Positions 6,618-13,200 of a stretch of DNA of 15,580 nt are shown here, piece by piece (positions within the stretch are counted from its first letter, which is position 1; the number at the start of each line of letters is the position of its first letter). Under the pieces are notes generated by a model that was given only the letters and a program-made list of their open reading frames with translations, was not told where the DNA came from and did no database searches. The DNA is taken from positions 1 through 15,580 of the forward strand of contig JACDBO010000378.1 in the NCBI GenBank assembly GCA_013694885.1, in the 5' to 3' direction. The translations under genes and the position numbers were made by a program. The DNA is from Chloroflexia bacterium. Its GTDB lineage: Bacteria > Chloroflexota > Chloroflexia > Thermomicrobiales > UBA6265.

Positions 6618-7967
6618 ATGAGGGTCGAGCGCCCGAACATCCTGTTCCTGCTGCCGGATCAGCACCGCCCAGACTTCCTCGGGGTCAACCCGGAGCTACC
6701 GGTCCGCACGCCACACCTCGATACGCTGGCGGCGCGCGGTATCCGGTTCACGAACGCTATCACGCCGTCGCCCCTCTGCGCGCCAGCTCGCGCCTGCCTC
6801 GCGGCGGGTCGGCGCTACGACACCTGCGGCGTTCCGGGCAACGACCACGACTACCCCCTCCAGCAGCCGACGTACTACGCGGCGCTGCGAGACGCGGGCT
6901 ACGAGGTGGCCGGCGTCGGCAAGTTCGACCTGCACAAGGCGACCCATGATTGGGGCGCGGACGGGACGCGCCACCTGACGGAGTGGGGATTCACGATCGG
7001 CGTCGACAACGAGGGGAAGATCGATGCGGTCGCCAGCGGCGCCGGCTCACCCCGCGGGCCGTACATGGCCTATCTGCACCAGCATGGTCTTGCCGCCGCC
7101 CACGTCGCCGACTTTCGAACCCGACACCCTTTCCGCGACACCCATCCGACGCCGCTACCGGACGAGGCGTACTGCGACAACTGGATCGCGGAGAATGGCC
7201 TACGGCTCCTCCACGAGTTCGCCTCCGACCGCCCATGGCATCTGGTGGTGAACTTCACCGGCCCGCACTCCCCGATGGACGTGACCGCGACGATGCGAGA
7301 CCGCTGGCGGGACGTGGACTTCCCGCAGCCGCACGCCAACGATCAGTGGGATGAGGAGACACACCAGCAGATCCGGCGTAACTACGCCGCGATGATCGAG
7401 AACATCGACCACTACATCGGCCGCTTGATCGCGGCGGTGGACGAGCGCGGCGAGGGTGATCGCACGCTCATCATCTTCAGCAGCGACCACGGCGAGATGC
7501 TTGGTGACCACGGCCTATGGGGCAAGAAATCATGGCGGCGGGCGTCGGTCGGCATACCGCTGATCATCGCCGGTCCCGATGTCCGACGCGGCGTGGTGAG
7601 CGAGGCCCCGGTTGAGCTGCAGGACGTGACAGCGACCATGCTCGACGTGGCGGGCAGCGGACCGCTGCCGGAAATGGAGGCGCGGTCGCTCCGGCCGCTG
7701 CTCACGGGCAAGTCGGAGCGTCACCGCGAAGTGGCCGTGTCCGGGATCGACGCGTGGCGTCTCGCCTTCGACGGCCGGTACAAGCTCGTGCTGGAGCAGG
7801 GCATCGCGCCGCGACTGTACGATCTCCACCAAGATCCTTGGGAGGACATGGACATCGCCATGCGGGCACCGGCAGAGGTCGCCCGCCTTCATCGCGCGCT
7901 GATCGCGGGGGGCGTTCCTGATCCTGGTCGGGCAGCGCGTTCTGCTGGAAAGTCATGTGATGCCTGA
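6618..7967 (+). CDS. Sulfatase, cysteine type, predicted cytoplasmic
   Basis: A 449-residue type I sulfatase (alkaline-phosphatase superfamily) that would hydrolyse a sulfate ester. Metal site 1 is at the N-terminus (PNILFLLPDQHRPD, D14-Q15, a common DQ variant). The formylglycine motif is C54-A-P-A-R58, followed by ACLAAGR. The residue after the second variable position is Ala rather than the usual Ser, a tolerated variation. Further active-site elements are GK102 with H106, H217 in FTGPHSP, D290-H291 in FSSDHGEMLGDHG and K303/K304. Maturation needs a formylglycine-generating enzyme, which is not in this window. No signal peptide is visible, so the substrate should be intracellular. The ribosome binding site is weak, but the start matches the family. 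The gene ends inside the start region of the next sulfatase. The natural ester is unknown; phosphonate monoester hydrolase or another relative cannot be excluded. Confidence 0.92.
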   Translation: MRVERPNILFLLPDQHRPDFLGVNPELPVRTPHLDTLAARGIRFTNAITPSPLCAPARACLAAGRRYDTCGVPGNDHDYPLQQPTYYAALRDAGYEVAGVGKFDLHKATHDWGADGTRHLTEWGFTIGVDNEGKIDAVASGAGSPRGPYMAYLHQHGLAAAHVADFRTRHPFRDTHPTPLPDEAYCDNWIAENGLRLLHEFASDRPWHLVVNFTGPHSPMDVTATMRDRWRDVDFPQPHANDQWDEETHQQIRRNYAAMIENIDHYIGRLIAAVDERGEGDRTLIIFSSDHGEMLGDHGLWGKKSWRRASVGIPLIIAGPDVRRGVVSEAPVELQDVTATMLDVAGSGPLPEMEARSLRPLLTGKSERHREVAVSGIDAWRLAFDGRYKLVLEQGIAPRLYDLHQDPWEDMDIAMRAPAEVARLHRALIAGGVPDPGRAARSAGKSCDA

Positions 7968-9324
7968 CCGACCGAACGTCCTGCTGATGATCGCCGACGA
8001 CCACCGCTTCGACGCGCTCTCGTCGGCAGGCAACCCCGTCGTCCAAACGCCAGTGCTGGATCGGCTCGCCGCGAGCGGCGTCGCCTTTCGGCGCGCCCAT
8101 ATGATGGGAGGCATGGTCGGTGCTGTCTGCGTTCCCAGCCGCGCCTCGTTGATGACCGGGGCCAACGTCCTCCGGGCGTCATCCAGCTCGGCGGTCGACG
8201 ACCTGCCTAGCGCGCAGTGCCTCAACCCCTCGTTAGCCACATTGCCCGAGACCTTTCGCGGCGCCGGCTACCACACCCACGCGATCGGCAAGTGGCACAA
8301 CGACAGGGCGAGTTTCGCCAAAGGGTTTTGCGGTGGCGCGGAACTCTTCTTCCAGGGAATGGGTGACCACTGGCATCTGCCGGTGCAAGACTTCGATCCG
8401 ACCGGCGAGTACCCGGAATCCGCGCGGCGCGGCGCGTCCACATTCTCGACCGAACTGTTCAGCGACGCGGCGACCCGCTTCCTTCACGACTATCAGGACG
8501 ACGCCCCGTTCTTCCTCTACGTGGCCTTCACCGCTCCCCATGACCCGCGCGTCGCGCCGCCCGACTACGCCGCAATGTACGATCCGGCATCCCTCCCGCT
8601 ACCTCCGAACTTTTTACCCGAGCATCCGTTCGATAACGGGGAACTTGCGGTCCGGGACGAGAAGTTGGCGCCTTGGCCACGAACACCAGAGGTGATCCGC
8701 CAGCACATCGCGGACTACTACGCCATGATTAGCCACCTCGACGCGCACATCGGCCGCGTGCTTGCCGCCCTCCAGCAGAGCGGTCACGCTGACGACACGA
8801 TCGTCGTCTACACAGCCGACCACGGGCTTGCGGTGGGACAGCACGGGCTGATGGGCAAGCAGAATCTGTACGAGCACAGCGTTCGCATCCCGCTCATCAT
8901 CAGCGGACCAGGGGTACCAGCTGGGCGAGAGAACTCAGCGCTGACGTGGCTCGCCGACCTGTACCCGACGCTTTGTGAGCTGACCGGCCTCGCCGTTCCC
9001 CCCTCAGTCGAGGCTGAAAGCCTGATGCCGCTGACCAACGGTGAACGGGACCAGGTCCGCGACCGGGTCTTTGCGCTCTACAAGGATACCCAGCGGATGG
9101 TGAGCGACGGAACATGGAAGCTGATCCGCTACTATCGCTCCCGGGACGGTCAGGCTGGTACCGCGCATCACCAGCTCTTCAACCTCGCGGATGATCCGTG
9201 GGAAACGAACGACCTCGGGACCACCCCCGCTCAACACGACCGCGTTGAACAGATGACCAAGGAGTTGGCCGACTGGCAACGGCACATCGGCGATCCGCTG
9301 GCAGGCCAAACTCCGCGTGCGTGA
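7960..9324 (+). CDS. Second sulfatase, cysteine type, iduronate/choline-sulfatase-like
   Basis: A 454-residue type I sulfatase with a textbook signature: C57-V-P-S-R61-A-S-L-M-T-G, where C57 would become formylglycine. Other active-site residues are D13-D14 (IADDHR), K111 and H113 (AIGKWH), H194 (FTAPHDP), D287-H288 (YTADHG) and K300 (LMGKQNLYE). The C-terminal subdomain has the usual DGTWKLIRYY and LFNLADDPWETNDL segments. The ATG at 7960 overlaps the end of the preceding sulfatase by 8 bases, with GGAAAG upstream; a GTG one codon earlier is possible. The overlap implies one transcript and coupled translation, so the two enzymes probably act on related or sequential sulfate groups. No signal peptide is seen, hence a cytoplasmic site. 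The substrate is inferred only as a sulfated sugar or small sulfate ester. Confidence 0.95.
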   Translation: MPDRPNVLLMIADDHRFDALSSAGNPVVQTPVLDRLAASGVAFRRAHMMGGMVGAVCVPSRASLMTGANVLRASSSSAVDDLPSAQCLNPSLATLPETFRGAGYHTHAIGKWHNDRASFAKGFCGGAELFFQGMGDHWHLPVQDFDPTGEYPESARRGASTFSTELFSDAATRFLHDYQDDAPFFLYVAFTAPHDPRVAPPDYAAMYDPASLPLPPNFLPEHPFDNGELAVRDEKLAPWPRTPEVIRQHIADYYAMISHLDAHIGRVLAALQQSGHADDTIVVYTADHGLAVGQHGLMGKQNLYEHSVRIPLIISGPGVPAGRENSALTWLADLYPTLCELTGLAVPPSVEAESLMPLTNGERDQVRDRVFALYKDTQRMVSDGTWKLIRYYRSRDGQAGTAHHQLFNLADDPWETNDLGTTPAQHDRVEQMTKELADWQRHIGDPLAGQTPRA

Positions 9325-9337
9325 TCACCACGACACC

Positions 9338-10237
9338 CTAGAGTCCGATGGTCCGCAGATAGTTGCGGCTCACGGTGGCGCTCTCTAGCGCCGAGGAGAG
9401 GGGGGTGACGTCGGTCTCGACGATGATCCAGCCGTCGAGGCCGGCGGCTTCCAGATCGGCCAGGATGGCGGGGAAGTCGATCGCGCCGGAACCGGGTTCC
9501 AACCAGATGCCGTTGGCGGAGAAACCGCCGTAGTCCCAACCTTCGGCTCGACCGCGCGCGGCGACCGCCTGGTCGATGTCCTTGACGTGGATGGTCTTGA
9601 TGCGGGCGGCGTAGTCGCGGCAGAAGGCCACCGGGTCGTCGCCGGCCCAGGCGATATGGCCGGTGTCCGGGCCGAGGAAGACGGTCGCCGGGTCGGCGAG
9701 CGCCAGCAGCCGTTCGAACTCGGCGCGCGTCTCGATGACGGTGCCGACGTGGTTGTGGAAGCAGCTCCGAACGCCCTCGGCGAGGGTGGCCGCGCCGACT
9801 TCGTTCAGCGTGCCGGCGAAGGCCTTCATCTCCTCGTCAGTCAGACCATCCTCGGCGGTGACCTGGCCGGACACCTGGCGGCGCGTCTTTCCGCTGGCGG
9901 CGGTGTACTCCGCGCCGCCGGCGGCCACGTAGAGCGCATCGCACCCACCCGCCCGCATCAAGGCGCTGTCCCGTTTGGCTCGCTCCACGATGGATTCACG
10001 CTGGTCCGCTTGCCACAATGGAGCGCCGAGGTAACCCGGCGCCACGCGCAGGCCCAGCTCCCGGTAGAGCGCGAGCGTCTCCTCCGTCGACCGCGTCGGA
10101 TGCACGCTGGCCGGCGCGCCGTCGTATCCCGCCTCGGCGATCTCGGCGAGGATGCGCTCCTCCGGCCAAGCCGCCTCGTCTTGCCGCTGGTACGGCCGCC
10201 AAGTGATCGGTCCGCACCCGACCGGTAGCTCCGCCAT
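9338..10237 (-). CDS. Sugar phosphate isomerase/epimerase family protein, IolE (inosose dehydratase)-like TIM barrel
   Basis: A 299-residue xylose-isomerase-like TIM barrel. The start is the ATG that has GGAGG nine bases upstream; an in-frame ATG at 10246 abuts that GGAGG and a longer reading to 10417 lacks support. The opening strand VGCGPITWRPYQ, the phrase EIAEAGYDG and the segment GYLGAPLW resemble inosose dehydratase and related inositol or sugar enzymes. Candidate metal ligands are H161/H163 (CFHNHVGT), D191 (GPDTGH), H217 (IKTIHVKD) and E274 (WIIVETD). It is convergent with the sulfatase, with only 13 bases between stops, and divergent from the epimerase across a 198-base promoter region. 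The reaction could be dehydration or isomerisation of a keto-sugar or keto-inositol; the exact role is not resolved by sequence. Confidence 0.85.
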   Translation of the reverse strand: MAELPVGCGPITWRPYQRQDEAAWPEERILAEIAEAGYDGAPASVHPTRSTEETLALYRELGLRVAPGYLGAPLWQADQRESIVERAKRDSALMRAGGCDALYVAAGGAEYTAASGKTRRQVSGQVTAEDGLTDEEMKAFAGTLNEVGAATLAEGVRSCFHNHVGTVIETRAEFERLLALADPATVFLGPDTGHIAWAGDDPVAFCRDYAARIKTIHVKDIDQAVAARGRAEGWDYGGFSANGIWLEPGSGAIDFPAILADLEAAGLDGWIIVETDVTPLSSALESATVSRNYLRTIGL

Positions 10238-10301
10238 CGTGCTCATCCTCCCGGCCGGTCCGCCGCTCCCACGAGCGACGACATTCGGCGCGTCGTGCGC
10301 C

Positions 10302-10330
10302 ATCCGAACCGCTGGGGCTCCTTCTGTCAA
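10302..10330 (-). promoter_or_regulatory. Possible promoter for the IolE-like gene
   Basis: Read on the minus strand, a perfect -35 box TTGACA (10325-10330) is followed by 17 bases and a weak -10 box TCGGAT (10302-10307). The transcript would start near 10295, about 58 bases before the start codon. No matching promoter was clear for the divergent epimerase gene, apart from a TACGAT -10-like box at 10372-10377. Confidence 0.4.
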
Positions 10331-10435
10331 CCCCACGGCGCCACCCACGCCGCCACGAGCGGCAATCCTGCTACGATACGGCCCACCGAGACGTGAGCAC
10401 CCGACGGCCGCTGCCACCCGCGAAGGAAGGGAACC

Positions 10436-11224
10436 ATGAAACTGGCGCTGCGAGAGGAGATGACTCCCGGTGAGACGCTGCCCGAGCGACTCGCGTGGCT
10501 GGAGCGGCTGGGTTTTGACGGGATCGAGCTCACCGGCCCGTCATTGGAACTGCCACCGGAGGAGGTGCGGCTCGCCTTCGCCGGCTCGCCGGTCCAGGCG
10601 GCCACCGTGGGCGGCGTGTCGACGCTGATCGACCTCGATCCTGACGTCCGCGCCACGGCAATGGACACCATGCGAAGCCGGATCGAGCTGTGCGCGTCCC
10701 TCGGCGCGGTGGGGGTACTGCTCGTGCCGCAGTTTGGCCGCACACCGTCGTTGCCCGACCTCGAACCGGTGATGGGCGCGGCGGAGTCGGAGCGCGAGTT
10801 GTTCCGGTTTCAATTGCGCGCACTCGCGGGCGAAGCGGAGGCCGCCGGAGTGACGATCTTTCTGGAACCGCTCAACCGCTACGAGGCGTATATGGTGACG
10901 CGGCTCGAACACGGGCTGGACTTCGCCGACCGGCTCCAGCCATGCGTCAAGATCATGGCCGACTTCTTTCACATGAACATCGAGGAGGCCGATATCGCCG
11001 CCAGCATCCGGCAGGCGGCTGAGCACATCGTCTACGTCCACGTCGCCGACAGCAACCGGCTCCAGCCGGGCCGCGGCCACCTCGACTTCAAACCCGGCTT
11101 CGCGGCGCTGAAGGAGGCCGGCTACGACGGCTACCTCGGCATCGAATGCCGCGTCGCCGGTCCGTTCGACGACGCCCTCACCGAATCGATGGCCTTCCTG
11201 CGTGATCAATGGGCCGCGGCGTAG
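10436..11224 (+). CDS. Ketose 3-epimerase-like TIM-barrel protein (D-tagatose/D-psicose 3-epimerase family)
   Basis: A 262-residue sugar isomerase/epimerase that would invert C3 of a ketose or related sugar using a divalent metal. Candidate metal ligands are E144 (IFLEPLNRYE), D176 (IMADFFHM), H202 (VHVADSNR) and E237 (GIEC). Substrate-contact candidates are E150, H179 and R208. From memory, Pseudomonas cichorii D-tagatose 3-epimerase uses E152, D185, H211, E246 with E158, H188, R217. The spacings agree (32 versus 33, then 26 and 35; offsets +6, +3 and +6). The protein is slightly shorter than the usual 285-295 residues. The ATG has a purine-rich site (GAAGGAAGGGAACC) upstream. It is probably part of the same sugar pathway as the IolE-like gene and the dehydrogenase. 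The exact sugar is unknown. Confidence 0.9.
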   Translation: MKLALREEMTPGETLPERLAWLERLGFDGIELTGPSLELPPEEVRLAFAGSPVQAATVGGVSTLIDLDPDVRATAMDTMRSRIELCASLGAVGVLLVPQFGRTPSLPDLEPVMGAAESERELFRFQLRALAGEAEAAGVTIFLEPLNRYEAYMVTRLEHGLDFADRLQPCVKIMADFFHMNIEEADIAASIRQAAEHIVYVHVADSNRLQPGRGHLDFKPGFAALKEAGYDGYLGIECRVAGPFDDALTESMAFLRDQWAAA

Positions 11225-11326
11225 CGGCGGACTACGGCGTTTGCGCAACAGTAAACGCGTTCAGCCTTGCCAATGGAAATGCTGTTGAACAGTAGGGGAA
11301 TGCCCTCACGCTGGCGTTGCCCCGGC

Positions 11327-11656
11327 ATTGCCGTCGAACGCGATTTCACAAACGACCCCCTCTGCTACACCGGCCAAATCAAAGCCGCCATCGGCCACGC
11401 GATGACGGCCGCCGCTGCCGACACCCGCGCCCGCCTGCGCGACCCGACCCTCCCCCTCTTCGCCATGCACGGCACCGCCGACCGCCTCATCGACCCCGCC
11501 GGCACCCACCTCCTCCACACTCAATCTGCCAGTCCGGACAAAACCCTCCACCACTGACCCGACCAGAATCACGAACTCTTCCGCGAGCGCACCCGCGCCG
11601 AGGTCATCACTATTGTGCTGCACTGGCTAGACGAACGAGTCGCCGGTAGGCGATGA
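11327..11656 (+). pseudogene. Remnant of an alpha/beta hydrolase (monoacylglycerol lipase/lysophospholipase-like)
   Basis: Only the C-terminal third of a serine hydrolase is recognisable. NDPLCYTGQI and LTLP-like TLPLFAMHGTADRLIDP (with the catalytic Asp), SPDKTLHH, then an in-frame TGA at 11555-11557, then PDQNHELFRE (with the catalytic His) and a final amphipathic LHWLDERV ending at the TGA at 11654-11656. The reading frame is the same on both sides of the internal stop, and it falls where family members read a residue such as Tyr. The nucleophile elbow (GHSMGG type) and the whole N-terminal half are absent upstream, where epimerase DNA ends at 11224. This is a truncated gene with a nonsense codon, so it is almost certainly non-functional. 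The region 11225-11326 shows nothing else recognisable. Confidence 0.75.
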
Positions 11657-11681
11657 ACACGGACCGAGAGCTGCGACGCTA

Positions 11682-12002
11682 TCACGATCGCGCCTCGGCC
11701 TCCGCCTCTTGCCGCAGCCGCTCCTTGACCCACATCCGGGCGAGCGTCGAGGGACCGACACCCATCGCGCGGGCGCGGCGGGCCAAGGCCGCGCGGTCAG
11801 CTTGCTCCAGCCGCACGGTCAGGCGCTCGGCCAACTCTTGGCCGATGGTGACCTCCACCGGCGTCGACTCTTCCATGAAGTCGGTGAAGTCGTGCGTGTC
11901 CCAGAAAGCCGCTTCCTCTTCGATATTGGCGAAGGACGGGATACGGCCATGCGCTTCCGTCGGGTAGCCAAGATCGACGGTTGGTTTGTGCTGGCTCGTC
12001 AT
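11682..12002 (-). CDS. brnA: BrnA/CopG-type ribbon-helix-helix antitoxin
   Basis: A 106-residue antitoxin of a type II toxin-antitoxin pair. The central segment IPSFANIEEEAAFWDTHDF (21-39) is typical of CopG-type antitoxins that pair with BrnT toxins. The C-terminal part has a short beta-strand followed by two helices (about 61-97), consistent with a ribbon-helix-helix DNA-binding dimer, ending in a charged tail. Its ATG at 12002 overlaps the toxin's stop in an ATGA junction, so translation is coupled to the toxin gene. In BrnTA systems the antitoxin binds the toxin and represses its own promoter; the double TGTCNGACA box upstream of the toxin is the likely site. No frameshift or missing core segment is seen, so the pair looks intact. 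Confidence 0.86.
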   Translation of the reverse strand: MTSQHKPTVDLGYPTEAHGRIPSFANIEEEAAFWDTHDFTDFMEESTPVEVTIGQELAERLTVRLEQADRAALARRARAMGVGPSTLARMWVKERLRQEAEAEARS

Positions 12003-12292
12003 GTCGACCTTCCTCTCGCGCGCTCGTACATACCGCGCTCTTTGCGGCTAGCTGGGCGGGCGCTGAAGACGTAAAACTCGCTAGGTTGATCCGGGTCCGC
12101 GCCGACGACGATCGACAACATCCGGCCGGTTGCCGTGGGGCCGATGAGCTGGAGTCGTTGCTTGTACGTCTCTCGAAAGAAGGGGGTGCCGGCAACCACC
12201 TCTTCCGCCTCCTCGGGTACAACCTCATGCTTGGCAATGTGCTCACGGTTCCAAGCATCCCATGAGAGACGCGCAACGTGCGGTCGGTTCAT
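11999..12292 (-). CDS. brnT: BrnT family ribonuclease toxin
   Basis: A 97-residue toxin of a type II pair; known BrnT proteins are RelE-fold ribonucleases that inhibit translation. Family landmarks are the opening LSWDAWNREHIAKHEVVPEEAEEV (the WD..N..HI.KH.V pattern), a central strand QRLQLIGPTATGRMLSIVV and the C-terminal FSARPASRKERGMYE, which matches the conserved ARxAxxxERxxYE ending. The ATG at 12292 was chosen because the family begins just before the SWD motif; the open frame continues upstream to 12406 but that part is promoter DNA. No clear ribosome binding site precedes it (leader about 25 bases), so initiation may be weak. It overlaps the antitoxin start by four bases (toxin first, the usual order in this family). 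The pair is probably a mobile accessory module between the hydrolase remnant and the hypothetical gene. Confidence 0.88.
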   Translation of the reverse strand: MNRPHVARLSWDAWNREHIAKHEVVPEEAEEVVAGTPFFRETYKQRLQLIGPTATGRMLSIVVGADPDQPSEFYVFSARPASRKERGMYERARGRST

Positions 12293-12314
12293 TGTGTCGA
12301 GTCTAACACGTTTG

Positions 12315-12333
12315 TGTCCGACATTGTCTGACA
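12315..12333. promoter_or_regulatory. Tandem operator boxes upstream of brnT
   Basis: Two TGTCNGACA palindromes at 12315-12323 and 12325-12333 have centres exactly 10 bp apart, about one helical turn, as ribbon-helix-helix repressors often require. They overlap the predicted -10 box of brnT, which suits autorepression by the BrnA-like antitoxin. Confidence 0.65.
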
Positions 12334-12351
12334 AATCCATGCCAGCAGCAA
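12323..12351 (-). promoter_or_regulatory. Possible promoter of the brnT-brnA operon
   Basis: On the minus strand, a -35-like TTGCTG (12346-12351), a 17-base spacer and a -10-like GACAAT (12323-12328) precede the toxin. The boxes are moderate matches. Their overlap with the tandem TGTCNGACA operator supports them. Confidence 0.4.
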
Positions 12352-12358
12352 ACTGAGC

Positions 12359-12997
12359 ATGGTGACCATTGACGAAATAGAACATATATTCTATTCTCCC
12401 GACCATGAAAAAGCGTGCCTCCTCCCGCCACTACCGCCACTCCGTCGGCCACTTCCTCTGCCACCATCCCCCGGCTTGCCATACGAGGATATCGACCAGG
12501 TCTCCCTGCCTGACCTCAAACAGGACGCCTGCCTGCGCGCGATCATTGCCCTGAAGCGTGCCGGCAAACCCATCGGTCCCGATCCAGTGGCCGCCTTCGA
12601 CGCCGAACCCAGACTCGTGATGCGCGCCTACACCTTTGCCTACCGCGACGCCCTGCGCCTCCAGCTCGGGCGTGGCCGCATCGCCGGTCGCCGCCTCGCC
12701 CGCTGGCAACGCCGCCTCTCCCTCGACCACGTCCTTGCGGAACTGGCTGATCCTCGTCAGCAGGAAGCCCTCGACACGATCATCGACCTCGTCACCGCCG
12801 ATACCCGGCTCGCGATTCTCCAGGGCATGGGACTCCCCGGTCTCTCGTTCAAACGCTCCCTGCGCCTGATCCGTCTCCTGCGCCACCACCAGCGCCTCAA
12901 GGACGAGGGGACGACCGTTGTTCCACCTCACCTCCGCGAGCGCCTGCGCCTGCTCCGCGCCGCCACGGGTCTCCCAATCTCAACCCGCGATCTCTAA
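12359..12997 (+). CDS. Hypothetical basic helical protein; N-terminus probably frameshifted
   Basis: Not recognised. The uninterrupted frame gives 212 residues, but the first third looks wrong: it starts inside a predicted promoter (12369-12397), lacks a ribosome binding site and passes through a Pro/Leu-rich stretch with low third-position GC. Another frame starting at the ATG at 12405 (MKKRASSRHYRHSVGHFL) has much higher third-position GC up to the five-C run at 12468-12472. Adding one C there joins it to LPYEDIDQVSLPDLKQDACLRAII in the main frame and would give a protein of about 198 residues. The remainder is helix-rich and very basic (runs such as RGRIAGRRLARWQRRLS and RSLRLIRLLRHHQRL), with no membrane segment or signal peptide. 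Nucleic-acid binding is possible but unproven. It is divergent from the toxin operon. Confidence 0.5.
   Translation: MVTIDEIEHIFYSPDHEKACLLPPLPPLRRPLPLPPSPGLPYEDIDQVSLPDLKQDACLRAIIALKRAGKPIGPDPVAAFDAEPRLVMRAYTFAYRDALRLQLGRGRIAGRRLARWQRRLSLDHVLAELADPRQQEALDTIIDLVTADTRLAILQGMGLPGLSFKRSLRLIRLLRHHQRLKDEGTTVVPPHLRERLRLLRAATGLPISTRDL
12369..12397 (+). promoter_or_regulatory. Sigma-70-type promoter, possibly leaderless, for the hypothetical gene
   Basis: The -35 box TTGACG (12369-12374), a 17-base spacer and the -10 box TATTCT (12392-12397) predict a transcript start near 12404. That places an ATG (12405) at or next to the 5' end of the mRNA, so a leaderless message is likely. A 7+6+7 inverted repeat fills the spacer. 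Confidence 0.55.
12376..12395. promoter_or_regulatory. 7+6+7 inverted repeat in an AT-rich promoter spacer
   Basis: AATAGAA, the six bases CATATA, then TTCTATT form a perfect inverted repeat in a sharply AT-rich island. It lies between the -35 and -10 boxes and overlaps the -10, a classic repressor position. The cognate regulator is not identified; it could be the adjacent antitoxin complex or the hypothetical protein itself. Confidence 0.55.
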
Positions 12998-13080
12998 AAC
13001 CCAGACACAAATCACCCCCATGCCGATAGTTATAAGTAACGGGAGTCACAGTCGGTGGTGGATTGGTGGGTGGCTTCGAA

Positions 13081-13102
13081 CCCCTCTCCCAGAATTGGGA
13101 GA
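13081..13102. repeat. Dispersed palindrome, copy 2 (inverted relative to 727-754)
   Basis: CCCCTCTCCCA, loop GAAT, then TGGGAGA; the same core as the element at 727-754 but in the opposite orientation, with the outer arm decayed (7 paired bases remain). A GGGGTGAGGGC motif also flanks both copies. It lies in the 203-base gap between the hypothetical gene and the ABC exporter, which holds no gene. Confidence 0.7.
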
Positions 13103-13172
13103 TGCTCCTCGCCCGTGTCGGGGGAGGTCGGGAGGGGCTAGGTGGCGCGCCAGCGCCGGGGTGAGGGCGATC

Positions 13173-13200
13173 TCTCGGCCCTCGCACCTCGGCCCTTCGG
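13173..13200. repeat. Degenerate heptamer repeat abutting the exporter stop codon
   Basis: Four imperfect 7-base units (TCTCGGC, CCTCGCA, CCTCGGC, CCTTCGG) end exactly at the stop codon of the minus-strand exporter gene. The pattern is weaker than the arrays at 774-801 and 2390-2410 but has the same unit length, strand bias and position relative to a gene end. Confidence 0.5.

Noticed and set aside
9321..9328. GTGATCAC palindrome between the convergent sulfatase and IolE-like genes as terminator or operator
   Set aside because: It is only 8 bases long, overlaps a stop codon and is easily expected by chance.
10541..11248. Minus-strand open frame opposite the epimerase
   Set aside because: The plus strand carries the complete epimerase active site; the opposite frame is a shadow.
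11555..11557. In-frame TGA as a selenocysteine or recoded codon
   Set aside because: The N-terminal half with the nucleophile is missing and no selenocysteine element was seen, so ordinary gene decay explains the stop.
12431..12931. Minus-strand open frame (166 residues) opposite the hypothetical gene
   Set aside because: It has no ribosome binding site or recognisable motif; the plus strand has a promoter and a plausible basic helical protein, although confidence there is also modest.
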